Part shown: positions 59,361 to 64,000 of the stretch, one piece after another
How positions within the stretch are numbered: position 1 is the stretch's first letter
Layout: each line of letters starts with the position of its first letter
Assembly (NCBI GenBank): GCA_038227995.1
Contig: JBBRPP010000017.1
Location: 1 to 64,000, forward strand
Length of the DNA: 64,000 bases
Source: WLMZ01 sp038227995
GTDB lineage: Bacteria; Actinomycetota; Acidimicrobiia; Acidimicrobiales; Ilumatobacteraceae
Direction of reading: 5' to 3'
The notes under the pieces: generated by a model
Seen by the model: only the letters and a program-made list of their open reading frames with translations
Databases searched by the model: none
What the model was told of the DNA's origin: nothing
Position numbers and translations under genes: made by a program

Positions 59361-60043
59361 TCACGACGAGCGGAACGCGAACACAAGGTCGGCGTCTGAA
59401 GCGAGAGAGCAGCGTGGAACAGGCTTCCGCGCACATCCGGCGCCTGATCCTGTCGGGCGAGCTCGTGAAAGGCGACCGTTTGCTGCAAGACGAGATCGCC
59501 GAGGAACTGGGGGTCAGCCGAATCCCGATCCGTGAAGCGCTGATCACGTTGGATCGCGAAGGCTGGCTGAACTTCGAGCCCAATCGCGGAGCCTTCGTCG
59601 CAGGCATCGCAGCCGACGACATCCGCGATCACTACGAACTGCGCGGCCTCGTCTTCGGGCTGATCGCACGACGTGTCGTCGCGAGCGCAGCCGAGGGCGA
59701 CCTCGCCACATTCGTGGCACTGCACAAGGCGATGCGAACGGCGGCCGACATCGACGAGTTCGCGGAAGCGAACGATCGGTTCATCGGGCGGCTGCTGAAG
59801 GTCGCCGCCTCGCCCCGGCTCACGGCTGCGCTGCTGGCGACCCCGTCACTGATCCCATCGGGCTTCTTCGAATTCGTGCCGACCGGCCGCGCGATCCAAG
59901 AGGCCGGCTATGCCGCGTTCATCGCCGCGCTCAAGAAGAGCAGCGAGGACAAGGCTGACATCGCGCTGGTGAACACGCTGCGTCGTCAAGGCGAGGCTGT
60001 CGTCGCCGCGTTCACCGCAACGGGACTGGTCGTCGACGGCTGA
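59357..60043 (+). CDS. GntR-family regulator (FadR/FCD group)
   Basis: 228 aa, GTG start overlapping the hydratase stop. Winged HTH: SSVEQASAHIRRLILSGELVKGDRLLQDEIAEELGVSRIPIREALITLDREGWLNFEPNRGAFV; helical C-terminal FCD-like ligand domain. A paralogue of the GntR at 34922. Being co-transcribed with the hydratase and divergent from the ACAD-ligase operon, it probably controls both, perhaps through the TTGTATA-type element at 57911-57930, in response to a CoA ester or acid. Confidence 0.87.
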   Translation: MITTSGTRTQGRRLKRESSVEQASAHIRRLILSGELVKGDRLLQDEIAEELGVSRIPIREALITLDREGWLNFEPNRGAFVAGIAADDIRDHYELRGLVFGLIARRVVASAAEGDLATFVALHKAMRTAADIDEFAEANDRFIGRLLKVAASPRLTAALLATPSLIPSGFFEFVPTGRAIQEAGYAAFIAALKKSSEDKADIALVNTLRRQGEAVVAAFTATGLVVDG

Positions 60044-60081
60044 GCCGCGCCCCGCGAGGCTCGGTTCGCCGACGATTGTCC

Positions 60082-60087
60082 TAGATT
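60082..60087 (+). promoter_or_regulatory. Leaderless -10 box of the SDR gene
   Basis: TAGATT with six bases to the ATG at 60094 and no Shine-Dalgarno sequence. Confidence 0.5.
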
Positions 60088-60093
60088 CCGACC

Positions 60094-60948
60094 ATGACTC
60101 AATCTCGCGATGACGTGAATGCGATCTCTGATTGGGCTCGCCTGCTCGACGGCAAGGTCACGGTCGTGACCGGCGGAGGCGACGGCATCGGTGGCGCCAT
60201 CTCGAGCCTTTTCGCCGAGCACGGCGCACTTGTCGAGATCGCAGAGATCGATGGCGACCGCGCTGACCGAAAAGTCGCCGAGATCACCGCGGCTGGGCAC
60301 CGTGCGCGCGCCCACGTCGTCGACGTGACCAAGATCGACGAAGTTCAACGGTTGCGCGACTCCGTCCTGGGCACGCATCGACGAATCGACGTCCTCGTCA
60401 ACAACGTCGGCGACTACCGCCCCAGCGTTCCGTTCGAAGACTCCTCTCCCGAATCGTGGCAATGGCAGTACTCGATCAACGTCGAGCACATGTTCTCCAC
60501 GTGCCGTGCGTTCATCGGCACGATGGTCGCTCAGGGCAACGGGTCGATCGTCAACGTCCACTCTGTCGAGGGCATGCGCGGATACCCAGGCGATCCGGTC
60601 TACGCCGCGATGAAGGCAGCGGCAGCGCACTTCACCACCAGTCTGGCCGTCGCCTACGGCCGCTTCGGGGTGCGCGTGAACGGCATCGGGCCCGACCTCA
60701 CCCAAACGCCGCAGGTCGACTACATCGAGCGGAGCAAAGGATTCGAGCACCTGTGGCCATCGTGGGCTCCCGTCGGTCGACTGGGATGGCCAGAAGATCA
60801 GGCCCGGGTTGCTCTGTTTCTCGCGTCGGACATGTCCGGATTCGTCACCGGCCACAACATCCCGACCGACGGCGGCACCAAGGCCGGTGGTGGCTGGTAC
60901 TTCTCGCCAGCGGCCGAACGCTTCGTCAACCGACCAACCGGCCTCTGA
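60094..60948 (+). CDS. Short-chain dehydrogenase/reductase
   Basis: 284 aa. VTVVTGGGDGIGGAISSLFAEHGALVEIAEIDGDRA (acidic residue after beta-2, NAD type), VNNVGDY, active site with VNVHSVEGMRGYPGDPVYAAMKAAAAHF (Ser, Tyr-x3-Lys), NGIGPDLTQTP. The C-terminal tail (TKAGGGWYFSPAAERFVNRPTGL) is long. A single-gene unit with a leaderless promoter, 50 nt after the GntR gene. Belongs to the island by neighbourhood only. Confidence 0.87.
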   Translation: MTQSRDDVNAISDWARLLDGKVTVVTGGGDGIGGAISSLFAEHGALVEIAEIDGDRADRKVAEITAAGHRARAHVVDVTKIDEVQRLRDSVLGTHRRIDVLVNNVGDYRPSVPFEDSSPESWQWQYSINVEHMFSTCRAFIGTMVAQGNGSIVNVHSVEGMRGYPGDPVYAAMKAAAAHFTTSLAVAYGRFGVRVNGIGPDLTQTPQVDYIERSKGFEHLWPSWAPVGRLGWPEDQARVALFLASDMSGFVTGHNIPTDGGTKAGGGWYFSPAAERFVNRPTGL

Positions 60949-61076
60949 GAGCGCAGCCGAGGCGTTCCGAGCGGCTCGGGCCGAGACCCTTCGGGTGAGC
61001 GACAACGCGCACGTCGCGATGGTCGCGCACCAAGAACCCGCGTGGAACTGAAACGGATCGGCTCTCCGGTACCATC

Positions 61077-61097
61077 AAGTGGATAGACGATCCGCTT
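61077..61097. promoter_or_regulatory. TetR-type operator, site 1
   Basis: AAGTGGAT-AGACG-ATCCGCTT: 8-base arms matching at 7 positions, 21 bp in all. It lies just after a possible -10 (TACCAT, 61070-61075), over the expected transcription start of the LLM oxidoreductase gene. A matching site lies upstream of the nearby TetR gene (62607-62627). Confidence 0.65.
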
Positions 61098-61121
61098 CAT
61101 GTACCGAGAGGCACACTCCCC

Positions 61122-61994
61122 ATGACATCACGCACCGCCAGCTTCGGCATCATGACCGCGCCCATGCAGGTCGACTACGCCGACATCGTGCGCGTGTGGC
61201 TCGAGGCCGACGCGATTCCAGCGATCGAGCACGCCTGGTTGTTCGACCACCTGATGCCGATCGGCGGGGACCCCGGCGGACCGATCTTCGAAGGGTGGAC
61301 GCTGCTGTCCGCTCTTGCAGCACAGACCCAACGGCTGCGCCTCGGGCTGCTCGTCACCAGCAACCGCATCCGTCCACCGGCGATGCTGGCCAAGATCGCG
61401 GCGACGGTCGACATCGTCTCCGGCGGGCGGCTCGACTTCGGCATCGGGGCCGGCTCCCGACCCAGCGTTCCGATGGCGCGGCGCGAGTACGACGCCAACG
61501 GGCTGCCGTACCACGACGCCCCGCACGCGGTCGGAAGCCTCGCCGAGGCGTGCACGGTCATCCGCCGATTGTGGACCGAGCCCGCGCCATTCGACTTCCA
61601 CGGCAGCTTCATCGACGTCACGGGCGCGTTCTGCAACCCCAAGCCCGTCCAGCATCCCGGCCCGCCGATCATGATCGGCGGACGCTCGGCCGCAGTGTTG
61701 CGCATCGTGGCCGAGCACGCCGATCTGTGGAACATCCCGGGTGGCGACATCGCCGATGCCATCGCCCGCAGCGCGCTCCTCGACCGCTACTGCGTCGAGA
61801 TCGGTCGCGACCCGGCGTCCATCACGCGATCGATCCACCTGTCCGTCTCGTACGACCAACCCACCACGACTCGCGATGCCATCGGCGAAGCGATCGACGC
61901 CGGCTTCGCCCACATCGTTCTCGGGCTGTCGGCGCCCTATCCCGCCGAGATTGCACAGTGGGTCGCCGACGAGCTCATCTCGACTGCGGGCTAG
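61122..61994 (+). CDS. LLM-class (F420-dependent type) oxidoreductase
   Basis: 290 aa. Bacterial luciferase-like TIM barrel: FGIMTAPMQVDYADIVRVWLEADAIPAIEHAWLFDHLMPI, LLSALAAQTQRLRLGLLVTSNRIRPPAMLAKIAATVDIVSGGRLDFGIGAGSRPS, FHGSFIDVTGAFCNPKPVQHPGPPIMIGG. Actinobacterial members usually use F420, some FMN. It forms a unit with a convergent TetR regulator: the stop codons overlap on CTAG, and both promoters carry the same 21-bp operator. Expression is probably induced by a ligand of that TetR. Substrate unknown. Confidence 0.87.
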   Translation: MTSRTASFGIMTAPMQVDYADIVRVWLEADAIPAIEHAWLFDHLMPIGGDPGGPIFEGWTLLSALAAQTQRLRLGLLVTSNRIRPPAMLAKIAATVDIVSGGRLDFGIGAGSRPSVPMARREYDANGLPYHDAPHAVGSLAEACTVIRRLWTEPAPFDFHGSFIDVTGAFCNPKPVQHPGPPIMIGGRSAAVLRIVAEHADLWNIPGGDIADAIARSALLDRYCVEIGRDPASITRSIHLSVSYDQPTTTRDAIGEAIDAGFAHIVLGLSAPYPAEIAQWVADELISTAG

Positions 61995-62608
61995 CGTTTC
62001 GCCCGTCGGGCGTTCCGACGTTCATTCGCCGTCGCCTGCGGTCGAGGTTGCAGCCCGTCGATCGTGGTCTGCAGGATCGGATCGAGGTACGTCGGATCGG
62101 CACGGATCGCTGCGACCGCAATGATCATGTCGAGAATCTGTTCGAGGCTGAGGTCGCCACGAATTTCGTCGGCGCGTTGGGCGGCGATCAGCAATGGGCG
62201 CCCCGCGGCCAGCACTCGGGCTCGATTGTCGTCGAACACCGGGTTGCTCCGTTCGACATGGGTCAGCAACTCGGACGCGATGTGCCGCTTGTTGGCCGAG
62301 AAGGCAACGAACCTGCGCAGCCAGGCAGTGAACTTCGCACCTGGGCGCTGCTCGCCGAGCGTGATGGCGGCGGCACATATCGCATCGACCTCGTCGGTGT
62401 AGAGCGCTTCGAGCAGCTCTCGTCGCCCAGGGAAGTTGCGGTACAGGGTCGCCATGCCCACGCCGGCACGGCGGGAGATCTCGGCCATCGAGACGTCGAC
62501 ATCGGGTTCGGCGAACGCGGTGCGCGCCGCGGCCAGGATCTTAGCGCGATTGCGCTCGGCGTCGACCCGGCGCACGGGCGAGGCACGGTCAGGCAACACG
62601 GGACTCAA
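61991..62608 (-). CDS. TetR-family regulator of the LLM oxidoreductase
   Basis: 205 aa from a TTG at 62608; a GTG at 62599 is an alternative start. HTH: NRAKILAAARTAFAEPDVDVSMAEISRRAGVGMATLYRNFPGRRELLEALY. The ligand domain has FSANKRHIASELL and the DLSLEQILDMIIAVAAIR helix common in actinobacterial TetR proteins with 'T-LYRHFPxRExL' recognition helices. Operator AAGTGGAG-CGGCT-ATCCACTC overlaps its own start region, and a second copy precedes the convergent LLM gene, so autorepression and control of that gene are strongly suggested. Confidence 0.87.
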   Translation of the reverse strand: MSPVLPDRASPVRRVDAERNRAKILAAARTAFAEPDVDVSMAEISRRAGVGMATLYRNFPGRRELLEALYTDEVDAICAAAITLGEQRPGAKFTAWLRRFVAFSANKRHIASELLTHVERSNPVFDDNRARVLAAGRPLLIAAQRADEIRGDLSLEQILDMIIAVAAIRADPTYLDPILQTTIDGLQPRPQATANERRNARRAKR

Positions 62609-62627
62609 GTGGAGCGGCTATCCACTC
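62607..62627. promoter_or_regulatory. TetR-type operator, site 2
   Basis: AAGTGGAG-CGGCT-ATCCACTC, 21 bp, same spacing as site 1. A TACGGT hexamer (minus strand, 62628-62633) directly upstream could be the -10 of the TetR gene, placing the operator on the transcription start. Confidence 0.65.
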
Positions 62628-62760
62628 ACCGTACCGTGGCGTCGCGAGAAGCACTGCAACCGATCTGATGTCCGATCGAGCAGTCCGAGGCAGGACTGAA
62701 GTCCGATTGAAATCGAGCGCACGCATGGTTGTGGCACCTACGACCGCATCGGAGCACCTC

Positions 62761-64000
62761 ATGCGTTGGAAATCCATCATCCCGTGCGTTGGCGTCGCAC
62801 TTGCGCTGGCGGCGTCGAGCTGCAGCTCGAACAGCACGACAGCAGCAAATACGACGACGTCAACAGCGTCTGCGTCGACGACCACCCCGGCCGTGACGGC
62901 GCCGGCATCGACATCCACGTCGCCGTCGACATCCGCACCTGCGACCACGGCGCCGGCGACGACCCCCTCCACCGAAGCACCCACGACGACCGTGGCTCCG
63001 CCGGCGGCTGTCGCCACACCTGCGACGTGCCCGGATGGCGCGCCGGCGACGCTCAGCTGCATGACCGTCGCGGTGCCAGTGGATCCGACCAAGAGCGGCG
63101 GCCCAGCGATCAACCTGGCTGTCACCGTTCGCCGGGCGAGCCCGTCGACGTGGAACGCCCCGGTACTTTCGATTCTCGGCACGACGCCGACGTACTCCTG
63201 GACAGATCCGAAGGCTGCCGATGTGTTCCCGGGCCACGACATGATCTGGGTCGATCAGCGGGGTGCCGGCCGCAGCGACGGCGTCACCAAATGCCCCGAC
63301 CTCACGACGTATTCGGCAGAGATCAACACCCTGAACCTCGGCGCGGCGGCGGCTGACGCGTTGAAGGCCTGCTTCGCGAAGGCCGAACAGAGCGTGGTGC
63401 CGTTCGCCTCGATCTTCGATCATCGGATCGTTGCGGCAGACATCGGGATCGTGCGCCGAGCGCTCGACATCTCGACATGGGCGTTGTACGCCGGCAGCGC
63501 GGGCGCCGACATTGCCCTCCACGTCATCGATCAAGACTCGTCCTCCGTCACCGCACTGGTCAGCCGGACGCCGGTCGCCGTCGGAGCAGGTGGAGACGCC
63601 AACGACCTCGCCGCGGCATTCGGACGCTTCGCTGACGATTGCGCAGCGGCGACGGAGTGCTCGAAGAGCGGCGACCTGCAGCAAGCGTTTGCCAAGACAT
63701 TCGCCCGATTCGCCAACCCGACGACGACGAAGGTGATCGAACCGGGCACCGGCATCCCGGTCGTGCTCGACCAGATCACCCTGCTCGACAGCATGCATTC
63801 AATCGGCAGCATCACGCTCGCAAACCTGGTCCCGAAGTTTCTTCCTGGCGGGCCCGACGGGTCGAGCGACGAGGGTGTTGCCCAGGCGTTTGCCGCGAAC
63901 CCGGTGGACACAAACGCATGGGCGTTGGTCGCTCACTGCCAAGGCGAGGACTACATCTACCCCGGTCTGACGACGACGGCGAACGACACGGCCGGGATCT
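62761..64000 (+). CDS. Secreted alpha/beta-hydrolase lipoprotein (TAP-like), cut by window edge
   Basis: At least 413 residues; the 3' end lies beyond the window. Signal peptide with lipobox (ALAASSC, Cys about 21), a 65-residue Thr/Ser/Pro-rich linker, then an alpha/beta hydrolase of the tripeptidyl-aminopeptidase type: TCPDGAPATLSCMTVAVPVDP, APVLSILG, MIWVDQRGAGRSDG (oxyanion/HG region) and an IVRRALDISTWALYAGSAGADIALH block where the nucleophile elbow is expected. The elbow reads A-G-S-A-G, not G-x-S-x-G. The second domain with the Cys pair (FADDCAAATEC) and HCQGEDY follows TAP relatives. GGAG lies five bases before ATG 62761; ATG 62725 is in frame too. Confidence 0.8.
   Translation, partial: MRWKSIIPCVGVALALAASSCSSNSTTAANTTTSTASASTTTPAVTAPASTSTSPSTSAPATTAPATTPSTEAPTTTVAPPAAVATPATCPDGAPATLSCMTVAVPVDPTKSGGPAINLAVTVRRASPSTWNAPVLSILGTTPTYSWTDPKAADVFPGHDMIWVDQRGAGRSDGVTKCPDLTTYSAEINTLNLGAAAADALKACFAKAEQSVVPFASIFDHRIVAADIGIVRRALDISTWALYAGSAGADIALHVIDQDSSSVTALVSRTPVAVGAGGDANDLAAAFGRFADDCAAATECSKSGDLQQAFAKTFARFANPTTTKVIEPGTGIPVVLDQITLLDSMHSIGSITLANLVPKFLPGGPDGSSDEGVAQAFAANPVDTNAWALVAHCQGEDYIYPGLTTTANDTAGI

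Noticed and set aside
13901..60948. Identification of the island as a steroid pathway
   Set aside because: KshA-like Rieske and FadD3-like ligase resemble steroid enzymes, but KstD, HsaA-D and Mce genes are absent, and the families are broad; substrate left open.
1..64000. CRISPR arrays, rRNA genes, insertion sequences, prophage genes
   Set aside because: No regularly spaced repeats, rRNA segments, transposase or phage structural motifs were seen on either strand.

Overview
The window is high-GC, densely coded DNA that looks actinobacterial: lipoproteins with long Ser/Thr/Ala-rich linkers, a DevS-type kinase, an F420-type LLM oxidoreductase, many KshA-like Rieske and CYP genes, and promoters of the form TANNNT six bases before the start codon (leaderless transcripts). 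A member of the Acidimicrobiia (Ilumatobacter-like) is my best guess. That is an inference from gene content, not from a marker gene.

Layout. (1) 0-5 kb: the 3' half of a tRNA, a junction where the 5' parts of two genes meet head to head, a secreted lipoprotein, a degenerate HD-GYP protein, and an ArsR regulator with an SRPBCC-YCII fusion protein. (2) 4.9-7.2 kb: a heliorhodopsin followed 46 nt later by an iron-sulfur (6-4)-type photolyase, a light-sensing/DNA-repair pair. (3) 7.2-13.7 kb: a module like the mycobacterial DosR dormancy regulon, with a PPOX protein, a zinc alcohol dehydrogenase, an MgtA-type P-ATPase, a GAF histidine kinase close to DevS, a second PPOX protein and a small unknown. 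(4) 13.9-61 kb: a large catabolic island with a thiolase-like protein, three periplasmic-binding-type proteins, an unusual fused ABC/MFS transporter, two amidohydrolase-2 proteins, two Rieske oxygenases, two P450s, an aldehyde dehydrogenase, two dihydrodipicolinate-reductase-like proteins, six SDRs (one frameshifted), five acyl-CoA ligases, four crotonases, an acyl-CoA dehydrogenase, a MaoC-type double-hotdog hydratase, an acetoacetate-decarboxylase-like protein, a SnoaL-like protein, and TetR and GntR regulators. (5) 61-64 kb: an LLM oxidoreductase with its convergent TetR regulator, and the start of a secreted alpha/beta hydrolase cut by the window edge.

How the island may work: binding proteins and the two-polypeptide transporter import a substrate. 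Rieske and P450 enzymes oxygenate it, and SDR, ALDH and amidohydrolase proteins oxidise or decarboxylate the products. The ligases make CoA thioesters for beta-oxidation-like steps (ACAD, MaoC, crotonases, SDR) and thiolysis or C-C hydrolysis. An alicyclic, terpenoid, steroid-like or aromatic acid would fit, but the sequence does not identify the substrate.

The most novel signals are regulatory and architectural. Four separate repeated operator-like motifs link distant promoters of the island: ATTATC-N9-TCGRAAA at three sites; TGAAC-N4-GTTCA at two loci, one with half-sites in a 20-bp register; TGTATAAAATGTGC and relatives at three sites; and AAGTGGAN-N5-ATCCRCTY at two sites. The transporter splits its subunits as MFS-LivF and LivH-LivM-LivG fusions. 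One binding protein has no signal peptide, and a tandem crotonase pair has His in place of both catalytic Glu residues.
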